From positions 1 to 64,000 of the forward strand of contig JBILMH010000002.1 in NCBI GenBank assembly GCA_044375625.1: a DNA stretch of 64,000 nt, given 5' to 3'. Source of the stretch: CAISOG01 sp044375625 (GTDB lineage: Bacteria > Pseudomonadota > Alphaproteobacteria > CAISOG01). This document shows positions 34,612 to 44,228 of the stretch, piece after piece (position 1 is the stretch's first letter; each line of letters begins with the position of its first letter). The notes beneath the pieces are model-generated. The model was not told the origin of the DNA, did no database searches, and saw only the letters and a list, made by a program, of their open reading frames with translations. Position numbers and translations under genes: made by a program.

Positions 34612-35330
34612 TGGGCAATGAATACCAGACCAAAGCCGATTTTTGGGACAGAAACCAAAAAACCATTCATAGCGATTATTTGGTGAGGCCTTTGGTTTTA
34701 AAACTTTTGGGCAAGGTTAAGGGAAAAGACGTTTTGGATGCAGGATGTGGCGATGGCTATCTGTCAAGATCGATTGCTAAGAAAGGCGGCAATGTCGTTG
34801 GAATTGATATTTCCGATAAACTCATAAAAGTTTCTAAGGCCAAGTCTCCTAACATTAAGTTTTTCGTTGACTCAGTGGTCAATTACGAGAAAATATTTCA
34901 AAATTTTGATACAGTGATTTCAGTTATTGTTTTGCAGCATTTAAGCAAAAAAGATATTATTCAAAGCCTACAAAAAACCTATTCTTTATTGCGATCAAAA
35001 GGTGTTTTTATCATAGCAATTCCACACCCTTTGATGTTCGCCAAAAAGCCAAGCAGCGATTGGATAACTTTTCACTATGGAAATTTATCTTATTGGAATA
35101 CCAAAAAAGTTACAATTTCATTGCAAGATATAAATGGCAAAAGCTTTTCAACAAAAACTTACACGCATTCATTAAGCTTCTACCTAAATGAAATATTGAG
35201 GGCAGGATTTCAAATTAAAGATGTAATTGAAACAAAACCATCCAAAAAGGATATATCTGAATATCATGAAAAATGGAAAGATGAGGCATTATTTCCATCC
35301 TATATGTTGTTAAAACTTATCAAACCTTAG
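34612..35330 (+). CDS. SAM-dependent methyltransferase, AT-rich
   Basis: 239 residues. Class I methyltransferase fold: motif I VLDAGCGDGYLS (about 43-54), VVGIDISDKLIKVSK, DTVISVIVLQHL (motif IV-like), and SLLRSKGVFIIAIPHP. The acceptor is unknown; the pattern resembles UbiE/SmtA-like methyltransferases. Start ATG 34612 was chosen for the natural N-terminus; ATG 34533 is in frame but has its G-rich stretch directly against it. The base composition is strikingly AT-rich compared with aroB (left) and the antiporter (right), and the gene abuts the 3' end of tRNA-Ala. It is therefore probably horizontally acquired, though no integrase or direct repeat was seen. Confidence 0.85.
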
Positions 35331-35398
35331 ACATTAAAAGCGGAGAATTTATGGGCGCCTCCTTTTTGTCCTAAAGTGAAGCGCGGGAAAAACGGTGG

Positions 35399-35474
35399 TG
35401 GTGGAGCCGAGGGGAGTCGAACCCCTGACCTCGACAATGCGAATGTCGCGCTCTCCCAACTGAGCTACGGCCCC
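35399..35474 (-). tRNA. tRNA-Ala (anticodon CGC), CCA encoded
   Basis: On the minus strand the gene begins GGGGCCGTAGCTCAG, has D arm TTGGGAGAGCGC, anticodon arm CGACA-TTCGCAT-TGTCG (anticodon CGC, reading GCG), variable AGGTC, T arm AGGGGTTCGACTCCCCT and acceptor 3' strand CGGCTCC with discriminator A and encoded CCA. One G-U pair lies in the acceptor stem. Confidence 0.95.
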
Positions 35475-35664
35475 AACGGTAATGGCCGTCATCATGCGGC
35501 AAACGCCCCAAAACTGTCAACGCCTTCGCGCTGTCAACTGCACAGGGGGGCGGGGGCTGATGATACAGACTTGGGCATGCCGATAAAGCCTATGCTGCCA
35601 GGGGGCGACGGCAGAAAAAGCATCTGTAGGATAAGGCAGTGGGAATTAGGCATTCGGAAGCAGC

Positions 35665-37437
35665 CTAAACGGGCTGTTCCTGCTGAACTCCTGAATTTTG
35701 CAACTCCTGCACCCGAATTTTTTGCACAATCTGTTTGGCTTCCTCAGGTTTGCGGCCAAGGGATTCAATCAACAACTGGGCAATACGCAGGCTGGATTCC
35801 AAGGTTTCCACCACCACATGCTTCGCCCCCATATCATACAGGGCGTTGCTGTCTTTCGAATCTTTGGCACGCACAATCACGGGCAACAGGGGAAATTCCG
35901 CCCGCAAAGACTGGATAATATCACGAATGGCGGCGTGATCGTCGATGGTGATAACCGCCAAGTCAATCTGGCTGTTAATCAATCGACGCCACAGGGCTTT
36001 GCGTCTGGCATCGCCAAAGATGATGCGATAGCCGTCCTTACCACATTGGCGCACCCGTTCTGCATTGTTATCAAAGGCGATATAGGGCAACCGCTGATCC
36101 TGCAGCACCCGCGCCAACAGTTGCCCCGTGCGGCCAAAGCCAGCAATCAACACGCCACTATGACCGCTCATTAGATCCAGATTGGTCGATAGATCCTGGC
36201 TTTTGCCAAATTTGCGCTGAACAGCATCCGCTATTTTCGGGGTAAAAAAGAATACCAGCGGGCTTAGCATCATCGAACAGGCGGTCACCAGCAAAAAATA
36301 TTGCGTGTTGTGCGCGGGCATCAGCGCTGATGCGGTGGCAACGCCAAGAATCAACAGCGCAAATTCCCCTGGTTGGGAAAGATACAGGGAAATTTCAACC
36401 GATTTTCGTAAAGGAATCTGAAACCACAGGCACAGGGGTAGCAGAATAGAGGCTTTGAGGGCAAAAATCCCGACAACACCAATGGCCAATAAGATCGGTT
36501 GATTCAAAACCTCCGTCAGATTGATCATCATGCCAATTGACAGGAAAAAGATGCCCAAAAGCAGGCTTTTAAGGGGGCTGATGATGACCTCAACCTCATG
36601 CTTATACTCGGTCTCGGCAATCAACAGGCCAGCCATAAAGGCACCAAGAGCCAGGGATAAACCGGCTGCATGAGTCAGGGCGGCACTGCCAATGACGGCG
36701 AACACCACAAACGCCGCTAGCCATTCTGGGCTTTTGGAAAAATTGATGGTTCGCAAAAAGGGCGCCAAAACTTTTTTGCCCATGAAATAGATGGCCACGA
36801 TGACCAGAATGCCCAATGCCAGGGAACTGGCCAAGGCCTGAACAATGCTGACATTGGCGTCAGCAGAAAAGGATGCGGCCAAAACCAACAGGGGAATAAC
36901 CGCCAAATCCTGCATCAACAGGATGCAAAAACAAATAATGCCAACCGGGCGTGAGGTCAGTTTGCGCTCCTCCAACAATTTTAACACGATCGCGGTTGAT
37001 GACAGGGCAAAGGATGCTCCGATAAGAATCGATGCCGGCACGGTGTTGCGAAAGGCCATCGCAACCGCAAAAATAATCAATCCCGTCAACAGAATTTGGG
37101 CGGAACCAAGGCCGAAAATATACCGACGCAGCTCGTTAAGGCGTTCAAACGACAGCTCAAGCCCGATCATGAACATCAGGGTGATGATGCCCAATTCACC
37201 CAGAATATGAACGGTGCCTGTATCCTCAATGGTAACATAGCCAAGCCAATTATCTGTGGTGGCGAAAGATGCCAACCCATGGGGGCCAATAACGATACCA
37301 CAAAGCAAATAGCCCAAAATTGGCGACAGCTTTAGCCGATGCAGCAAGGGCACCACGATGCCTGCAATCCCAAAGAACAGCAAAAGTTTGGCGATAACCT
37401 CAATAAGATGGTGATTGCTGGCGGCTAACTGTTCCAA
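35665..37437 (-). CDS. monovalent cation:proton antiporter-2 (Kef/YbaL type)
   Basis: 590 residues. Residues about 10-380 hold 12 or so membrane segments of the CPA2 exchanger (GYLLCGIVIGPHGLA, FSTAIVLKLL-like SSTAIVLKLLEE). About 410-540 is a TrkA-N (RCK) nucleotide-binding domain (GVLIAGFGRTGQLLARVLQ, YRIIFGDARR). It exchanges K+ or Na+ for H+ across the inner membrane, gated by NAD(H) or glutathione adducts. The start appears to be TTG 37437: no in-frame ATG lies near, and an in-frame stop lies just upstream. No ribosome site is visible. No KefF/KefG partner is adjacent. Confidence 0.9.
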   Translation of the reverse strand: MEQLAASNHHLIEVIAKLLLFFGIAGIVVPLLHRLKLSPILGYLLCGIVIGPHGLASFATTDNWLGYVTIEDTGTVHILGELGIITLMFMIGLELSFERLNELRRYIFGLGSAQILLTGLIIFAVAMAFRNTVPASILIGASFALSSTAIVLKLLEERKLTSRPVGIICFCILLMQDLAVIPLLVLAASFSADANVSIVQALASSLALGILVIVAIYFMGKKVLAPFLRTINFSKSPEWLAAFVVFAVIGSAALTHAAGLSLALGAFMAGLLIAETEYKHEVEVIISPLKSLLLGIFFLSIGMMINLTEVLNQPILLAIGVVGIFALKASILLPLCLWFQIPLRKSVEISLYLSQPGEFALLILGVATASALMPAHNTQYFLLVTACSMMLSPLVFFFTPKIADAVQRKFGKSQDLSTNLDLMSGHSGVLIAGFGRTGQLLARVLQDQRLPYIAFDNNAERVRQCGKDGYRIIFGDARRKALWRRLINSQIDLAVITIDDHAAIRDIIQSLRAEFPLLPVIVRAKDSKDSNALYDMGAKHVVVETLESSLRIAQLLIESLGRKPEEAKQIVQKIRVQELQNSGVQQEQPV

Positions 37438-37605
37438 GACATTATCGGATTATGGTTGGTTGGATAATTAATGATGCTATCAGCATCGCCATCAGACCAC
37501 AACGCCGCATAATCGCCGACCCGATCCCCTGTTGGCGTTTTTGGCGTATAGGCAAGTGGCGCAAGATGCCTTAGAACCAGCCTATCCAGTCTGATTTTTT
37601 TTGTT

Positions 37606-38466
37606 ATGCCCCAAAGCCAACCTGCCCCCCACGCTGACCTATGGTCATCCAAGCCTTTAAGCGCCTGTGCGCAGCAGCTGTATAGCGGGGCGCGTGGCGC
37701 ATTTTTGGCGGCGCAGCTGGTTAGCGATGACTGTCGCCCTGGCTTTATCGCCATGCTGGCCTTGCAGCTGGAACTGGCCAATATCCGTCATCAGGTGACC
37801 GAGCCGTTGTTGGGTCAGATCCGCCTGACCTGGTGGCGGGAGCAGTTATCGGCTCTGCAACCCTCCCCATCCAACCTTCATCCGATTTTGCAAGCGCTGG
37901 CCGAATCGGGCGCGGCTTTGCCGCCTGACTTGCTGGATAACCTGCTAACCGCGCAGGCCGAGGCGTTGGATTATCTGCCCGCCAACAACTGGTCAGGGCT
38001 ACAGGATTGGGCGCAGCGGATTGGCCGTTCCCAACTGCTGCTGCTGGCTGCTCAGCTGAACAATTCTGCCGCGGACATACCCGCCGATACCCAGGCCTTG
38101 GCACAGCCAGCGGGGTTGGCGATTGGCCTGCTGCAACTGCTGCAACAATGCAGCGCGTCCAACCTGGCCGATGCGCTTTGTGCCAGCCATCAGGATGGTC
38201 ATCAGGGCAATACGCATCAGCACGATCTGAGCGCGGCGGTGGCCACCGTGCGGACAACAGCGCAACAGGCGTTGCAACAGGCCGCCCCCCTGCTACGCGC
38301 CCTGCCCCGCGCCCAACGCCCCGCCTTTTTCAGCCTGGTGGCAACCCAACGGCTGTTGCGGCAGCTGGCCAGTCATGGTGATCAGCTGAGCCGTTTGGAC
38401 TATCATCGCCCCGATCCCTGGCGTGCCTGGCGCCTTTACCGCCTGGCCAGATCTGGCAAAATATAA
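37606..38466 (+). CDS. squalene/phytoene synthase-like protein, NDUFAF6 type
   Basis: 286 residues. The layout is that of isoprenyl synthases of the squalene/phytoene class (FIAMLALQLELANIRHQV and EPLLGQIRLTWWREQL). However, the Asp-rich DDxxD motif expected of a catalytic enzyme is missing in the first helix pair. This matches the NDUFAF6 branch, mitochondrial complex I assembly factors with alphaproteobacterial homologues, so I favour an assembly or accessory role rather than terpene synthesis. nuoCDEFGH lie 8 kb away. truA follows with an 11 base gap, so it is likely one transcript. Confidence 0.8.
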   Translation: MPQSQPAPHADLWSSKPLSACAQQLYSGARGAFLAAQLVSDDCRPGFIAMLALQLELANIRHQVTEPLLGQIRLTWWREQLSALQPSPSNLHPILQALAESGAALPPDLLDNLLTAQAEALDYLPANNWSGLQDWAQRIGRSQLLLLAAQLNNSAADIPADTQALAQPAGLAIGLLQLLQQCSASNLADALCASHQDGHQGNTHQHDLSAAVATVRTTAQQALQQAAPLLRALPRAQRPAFFSLVATQRLLRQLASHGDQLSRLDYHRPDPWRAWRLYRLARSGKI

Positions 38467-38476
38467 GAGTTCCCTG

Positions 38477-39253
38477 ATGAAACGCCTGAAATTAACCATT
38501 GAATATGATGGCAGCCGCCTGAACGGCTGGCAGATTCAGCCAAAGGATTTGTCGGTGCAGCAGGTGTTGCAAGATGCCTGTGCCGCTGTTTTTGGCCAGG
38601 CGATTGAGGTGGTGGGGGCTGGCCGTACCGATTCAGGGGTGCACGCCCTGGGTCAGGTTGCGCATGTCGATTTGCCCCCGCTGTTCACCCCGAATCAGCC
38701 CCCGAATCTTTACAGGTTGCGGGCATCGTTAAACCACTTTGTTAATCAGCATGGGGTCAGTGTGCGCAACATTGAGCCCGTTGCCGATGATTTTCATGCC
38801 CGTTTTTCGGCGATTAGGCGGCGCTATTGCTACCGCATTCATACCCATCCCGCCATCAGCCCCCTGCATCGCGGGCGGGTCTGGCATTTTGGGCAGTCGC
38901 TGGATCTGCTGGCGATGCAGCAGGCGGCCAAGCTGTTGGAGGGGCAGCAGGATTTTAGCAGCTTTCGGGACGCAAAGTGCCAGGCCAAAACCCCAATGCG
39001 CAGCATGGAAAGGGTGGAGGTGGTGTCGGCAAACAGCGATTTGCAGGCGGGGGAGGTGCAGTTTCGGGTGACAGCCCGATCCTTCCTACATCATCAGGTG
39101 CGGATTATGGTTGGCAGCCTGGTGAAGATAGGGCTGCATCGCCACCCGCCAGAATGGCTGGGTGCGGTTTTGGCCGCCCGTGATCGGGATCAGGCTGGCC
39201 CCACCGCTCCGCCAGAGGGCTTGTATTTGGTCGGGGTTGACTACCCCGCCTAA
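38477..39253 (+). CDS. truA: tRNA pseudouridine synthase A
   Basis: 258 residues from ATG 38477. The catalytic Asp lies in GAGRTDSGVHALGQ (about 51-64). YDGSRLNGWQIQPKD at the start and FLHHQVRIMVGSLVKIG at the end complete the signature. It makes pseudouridine at positions 38-40 of the tRNA anticodon stem. It is coupled to the NDUFAF6-like gene upstream; a ribosome site (AAGAG) is visible. The 3' end converges on dapL at 48 bp. Confidence 0.96.
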   Translation: MKRLKLTIEYDGSRLNGWQIQPKDLSVQQVLQDACAAVFGQAIEVVGAGRTDSGVHALGQVAHVDLPPLFTPNQPPNLYRLRASLNHFVNQHGVSVRNIEPVADDFHARFSAIRRRYCYRIHTHPAISPLHRGRVWHFGQSLDLLAMQQAAKLLEGQQDFSSFRDAKCQAKTPMRSMERVEVVSANSDLQAGEVQFRVTARSFLHHQVRIMVGSLVKIGLHRHPPEWLGAVLAARDRDQAGPTAPPEGLYLVGVDYPA

Positions 39254-39300
39254 GCCCTGGCCAGGCCCATCAATGCTGAAGGCTATTTTTTGGTCGGTGA

Positions 39301-40530
<1,230 letters not shown>

Positions 40531-40535
40531 GCCAA

Positions 40536-42371
40536 CTATTCCCCCGAACCATTAAATTTTTTGGCACGGCGTGCCTGTTTTTGCTTTTGCTTACTCTTGC
40601 TGGCCGCTTGGGCAGCCTGCACCGCATCCATGCGGCTGTTAAGCCAGCGTTGCTGCAGAATCGACAACAAATTGTTGCTGGTCCAGTACAGGATTAGCCC
40701 TGCGGCAAACTGCGCCATCATTAGGGTAAAGATATAGGGCATAATCTTAAACACCATCGCCTGGGTCGGATCGGTCGGCGGCGGATTAAGCCGTTGTTGC
40801 ATCACCATGGTCAGCCCCATCAGCAGCGGCCAAACCCCAATCATCAAAAAGCCGGGCAGATCGATAGGAATCAGGCCAAACAGGTTGAAAATGCTGGTTG
40901 GATCGGGCGCCGACAAATCATGAATCCAGCCGACAAACGGCGCATGACGCAGCTCAATCGCTACCGACAACACCTTATACAATGCCAAGAAAATTGGGAT
41001 TTGCAGCAAGATGGGCAGGCAGCCGCCCAGGGGGTTTACCCCCTCCGTCTTATACATCTTCATCAATTCCTGATTCATCCGCATTTTGTCGTCGCTATAC
41101 AGCTCCTTTAACCGCACCATCTCAGGCTGCAAATCCTTCATCCGCTTCATCGCCTTAAAGGATGCGTTGGCCAGCGGGAACAGGGCTATCCGCACCAACA
41201 GGGTCAGGGCGATGATCGCCAAGCCATAGTTGTGGGTCAGCAGGTGCATCAGCTGAAGCACGTGATACAGCGGTTTGGCGATAAAAAAGAACCAGCCAAA
41301 GTCCACCGCTTGCTCCAAACGAGGGATGGTCAGCTGATCGCTGTATTTTTCCAACAGATGGGTTTCCTTAGCGCCTGCCAGAATTTTGTAGCGTTGCACT
41401 TCGGTCGCGCCAGGCTTCACCGCAATCGCCGCCCCAATGCTGTCGAGGCGGTAATGTTGCATGGGCTTTACATAAGCAATTTCAACGGCAGGCCCCCCAC
41501 CCACTTCAACCTCTTTACTATCTTCCTCACGGGTCAGCTGGACTCGGCTGTCGGCATAGGGGGATGGCGCCACCGCGACCAGCCAATAGGTATCGGTTAG
41601 CCCTGCCCAGGCTCCCTGCTGAAAACTGCGCGATTCGCCCACCTCCAATTTGCGATAGCCCAGATGGCTAAGGCCATCATCAAACATGCCAACCAAGCCC
41701 TCATGCTCGAAAGAGGCTGTTTTGCCAGCATGTTGGCGGCGGTTGACTTCGGCCAGCGGTAGCAGGTTGACGGTTTGCCCGCCTTGATTGCTTACCGACT
41801 GCTCAACGCTGAACATAAAATGCTCGTCCAGGCTGATGCGCTGTTCAAACAGCAAGCCTTGGCCATTGTTCCAACGCAGGGTGACAGGCTGTTCAGGGGT
41901 CAGGGTTGGTCGATCCGCCTGCCAGGCGGTGGTGGCATCGGGCAGTTTTACCTCCCCCTGCCCCTTGGCCGCTTGCCAGCCCAGCTTCATCACAAAGCCA
42001 TCCGCCGTCGCCGCATCATTAAACAGTTGAACAGGATCGCTGTTGTGGCCAGCATGTTGCTGATAATCCTTAAGGCTAAGACGATCAAAACGCGCCCCGC
42101 GCAGGTTGATTCGACCCGCGACCCGCCCATTGTTGATCAGCACGTCACCCACGGGCGGCAAATTGGCCAAATCCGCCTTGGCCTGATTGATGGGCGGGGT
42201 TGCCTGCGTCGCAGACTGCCCCTCATTGGTGGCTCCATTGGTGGCTGTGGCTGCCGCCTGCTGCGCCTGGTTAACGGCGGCCTGATGGGGTAAGGCGATA
42301 AAATACTGGTAGCCCAGCAGGATGAGCATCGACAGGATGACGGCGGCCAACAAATTGCGGTTTTCATTCAT
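40536..42371 (-). CDS. yidC: membrane protein insertase YidC
   Basis: 611 residues from ATG 42371. N-terminal membrane anchor (about 6-25), a large periplasmic beta domain (about 60-350), then the five-segment insertase core beginning FGWFFFIAKPLYHVLQLMH. The cytoplasmic coiled loop MKRMKDLQPEMVRLKELY is present and so is the GCLPILLQIPIFLALY segment. It inserts proteins into the inner membrane alone or with Sec. The tail ends with a Lys/Arg-rich stretch (SKSKQKQKQARRAKK), which may bind the ribosome. Between yidD (20 bp upstream) and dapL (5 bp downstream). Confidence 0.96.
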   Translation of the reverse strand: MNENRNLLAAVILSMLILLGYQYFIALPHQAAVNQAQQAAATATNGATNEGQSATQATPPINQAKADLANLPPVGDVLINNGRVAGRINLRGARFDRLSLKDYQQHAGHNSDPVQLFNDAATADGFVMKLGWQAAKGQGEVKLPDATTAWQADRPTLTPEQPVTLRWNNGQGLLFEQRISLDEHFMFSVEQSVSNQGGQTVNLLPLAEVNRRQHAGKTASFEHEGLVGMFDDGLSHLGYRKLEVGESRSFQQGAWAGLTDTYWLVAVAPSPYADSRVQLTREEDSKEVEVGGGPAVEIAYVKPMQHYRLDSIGAAIAVKPGATEVQRYKILAGAKETHLLEKYSDQLTIPRLEQAVDFGWFFFIAKPLYHVLQLMHLLTHNYGLAIIALTLLVRIALFPLANASFKAMKRMKDLQPEMVRLKELYSDDKMRMNQELMKMYKTEGVNPLGGCLPILLQIPIFLALYKVLSVAIELRHAPFVGWIHDLSAPDPTSIFNLFGLIPIDLPGFLMIGVWPLLMGLTMVMQQRLNPPPTDPTQAMVFKIMPYIFTLMMAQFAAGLILYWTSNNLLSILQQRWLNSRMDAVQAAQAASKSKQKQKQARRAKKFNGSGE

Positions 42372-42391
42372 AATGGGCAACCAGGCTTTCT

Positions 42392-42688
42392 TTAGGGTTT
42401 TTTTATGGAACGTTGGGTGACGGAGGATGAACAGGATGACGTGTCGTTATGGCAAAGTTCGGGCAACAGGTCTATCCCCCCCGGATGAAAAGGGTGACAG
42501 CGCACCAGCCGCCGCAAGATCAGCCACAAGGCATAGCCCAACGGCAATTGCCGCAACGCTTGGCCTGCATAGCATGAACAGCTGGGATAAAACCGACAGG
42601 CCGGCGCCAGCATCAGCCCCAAACTGTTCTGATACAACCAAATCAGAGCCAGCAGGGGCAGGCGGATGGGGGTAGAAAGTCGACTCAT
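42392..42688 (-). CDS. yidD: membrane protein insertion efficiency factor YidD
   Basis: 98 residues. YidD core with the amphipathic start LLALIWLYQNSLGLMLAPAC, then RFYPSCSCYAGQAL (the family signature, FxPSCSxYA), and LRRLVRCHPFHPGGIDLLP. It supports YidC, whose gene follows directly. The canonical neighbours rpmH and rnpA are not next to it here. The upstream 180 bp are AT-rich. Confidence 0.93.
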   Translation of the reverse strand: MSRLSTPIRLPLLALIWLYQNSLGLMLAPACRFYPSCSCYAGQALRQLPLGYALWLILRRLVRCHPFHPGGIDLLPELCHNDTSSCSSSVTQRSIKKP

Positions 42689-42874
42689 ACAAAATCCATA
42701 CAGGATTTTCGTTGTTTTCCCAATCTTTTGTTGCGTGCCACCAGCGATCGTTGATCGGAAAAATATCGCTTGACATCTGTTTTCGATATATTAAAAAGGG
42801 ATTAATTTTAAGTTTCTCAGCTAAAAAATTAAGCATCCAAACAATTAAAAAGCGCAAAATAATGGAGAGGTATT

Positions 42875-43324
42875 GTGGTCATATCAATTCCGAGCGCAGT
42901 ACTAGATGCTCTTGAGCTAAGAGATGATAAAAACTCAAAGAATTCTAAGCCGCCTACCATAAAGAGTATTAATCGACCTATTAACGCAGAATCAGAGCAG
43001 CTTACGCTTTTCGTATTGTCGGATTCTACTGTGTTTACTCATGCGATTCAGGTCTTTGCCCTTCTTGACCATGGCGAAGTGACACCGCAAACCCTTAAGG
43101 CTGCAAGCAAATGCCTAATGCAACTCGCTAGCTCTATGAAGACCGACATCACTTGGAGTGTTGTGGATGCAGCCACTGCTTTTGCAAATCCAAATAAGGC
43201 TGCTAGCATTATTAATAGAACAAACAGTTTTTTAGAAGGATTTCTGTTTTCAGAGCAGGTAGCGAAAGCGGGCAGGCTTGCAGCTAATAGGTTGCCTTAT
43301 GCAAAACTATCTTTAACCAGATAA
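42875..43324 (+). CDS. orphan protein, unknown
   Basis: 149 residues from GTG 42875, with GGAGAGG 4 bases before it. Mixed helical sequence without signal peptide: LTLFVLSDSTVFTHAIQVFALL, LMQLASSMKTDITWSVVDAATAFA, FLEGFLFSEQVAKAGRLAAN. No family recognised. The upstream 180 bp and the gene itself are more AT-rich than the neighbours. Part of the sequence (SVVDAATAFANPNKAAS) resembles the ORF at 23914-24156. The gene is transcribed away from yidD and converges on the MNT gene (75 bp gap). Confidence 0.65.
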   Translation: MVISIPSAVLDALELRDDKNSKNSKPPTIKSINRPINAESEQLTLFVLSDSTVFTHAIQVFALLDHGEVTPQTLKAASKCLMQLASSMKTDITWSVVDAATAFANPNKAASIINRTNSFLEGFLFSEQVAKAGRLAANRLPYAKLSLTR

Positions 43325-43399
43325 AATTGCCAGGCGAGAGGAATACTCCCTGCAAATCTAGCGCCCACCGCCACGCTGCCCCCTAGCAAAAAAAAGCCT

Positions 43400-43744
43400 C
43401 TAAAGCTGATGCGCCAACAAATCCTGTTGGGTGAACAGGGGTTGCATGACGGTGTCGATATGCTGTTTCAAGGCGGGATAGGTGATGGCCTGATAGGCTT
43501 GCAGGTCAACGGTAATCGCCAACAAACTTTCGGTAAATAGGGTACGCAGGCGATCCACCACCGCCGCCTCAACATCGCCATACAGCACCAAATCAATGTC
43601 GGAGTTTGGCCGCGCCATGCCGGTTGCGCGTGACCCAAAAATCCCAACCAGCTCAATTTTGTCCGCAAAGGGTGCCAACACCGCCCGCAAAACGGCCAGC
43701 TGTTGCGGGCTAAGCTGATGCAAATTGGGGTTAGGCGGGTTCAT
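43400..43744 (-). CDS. MNT-type nucleotidyltransferase, antitoxin-like
   Basis: 114 residues. Minimal nucleotidyltransferase: GIFGSRATGMARPNSDIDLV (GSR at 37-39, SDID at 48-51), then a further acidic residue in TVDLQAY. In MNT/HEPN modules the MNT protein usually AMPylates and inactivates the HEPN RNase toxin. Its gene overlaps the HEPN gene by 14 bp, as is usual for such modules. Confidence 0.9.
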   Translation of the reverse strand: MNPPNPNLHQLSPQQLAVLRAVLAPFADKIELVGIFGSRATGMARPNSDIDLVLYGDVEAAVVDRLRTLFTESLLAITVDLQAYQAITYPALKQHIDTVMQPLFTQQDLLAHQL

Positions 43745-44216
43745 AGGCGTGCCCCCCCTCCCCCTCGGCCTCCGCCTCGGCTTTTTGCAGCATGCCCCGG
43801 TACAGCCGATCCAGCAGGATCAGGTGGTGGGATCGAATTTCCTGAATAATCTGCTCAAAAACCTTAACGTCATAAGTGTGCGACATTTTGTTGCGTGCAT
43901 CCAACGCCCGCATCCATCCGTCACCATCGTCAATAAGTTTAGCGGCAAAGGCGGCCTTGATAACGGCGGCGGGGGTAACAGTGGCCAGCACGACACCGCT
44001 AGCATCCAAATAGTCCTTAAGCAGCTTCCAGGCCAACTCCCAGGTATACTCAAACCGCTGGATGACCCCCTCCTTCTCCAATTGCGACAGCGGGCGTTCC
44101 TCCATCGTTGCAATCCCCTCACGCAACAAAACAAAGGCGCGTTTGTAGTTGTCGAAGCGGTAAAGCCAGCGCGGCTGAGTCGTATTGGATGCAGGGGGTG
44201 GTGGCGGGTTCATCAT
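43731..44216 (-). CDS. HEPN protein (HI0074-like), toxin-like
   Basis: 161 residues (160 if the second ATG, 44213, with AAAAGG upstream is used). All-helical HI0074-type substrate-binding/HEPN protein: VIQRFEYTWELAWKLLKDYL near 51-70 and the RNKMSHTY motif (Arg108, His113, an R-N-x3-H site of HEPN RNases). An Ala/Glu-rich tail follows. It forms a module with the MNT gene, which overlaps its end. The phzE-like gene ends just 12 bases before this start, so the three genes are probably one transcript. Confidence 0.9.
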   Translation of the reverse strand: MMNPPPPPASNTTQPRWLYRFDNYKRAFVLLREGIATMEERPLSQLEKEGVIQRFEYTWELAWKLLKDYLDASGVVLATVTPAAVIKAAFAAKLIDDGDGWMRALDARNKMSHTYDVKVFEQIIQEIRSHHLILLDRLYRGMLQKAEAEAEGEGGHAYEPA

Positions 44217-44228
44217 GACCTTTTGATA

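Noticed and set aside
35376..35918. 180-residue ORF across tRNA-Ala and the antiporter 3' end
   Set aside because: It starts inside the tRNA antisense and overlaps a clear antiporter gene on the other strand.
42447..42857. 136-residue ORF antisense to the orphan leader and overlapping yidD in another frame
   Set aside because: Half of it overlaps yidD, which has an unmistakable signature. The first 60 residues lie in AT-rich DNA and lack a ribosome site.
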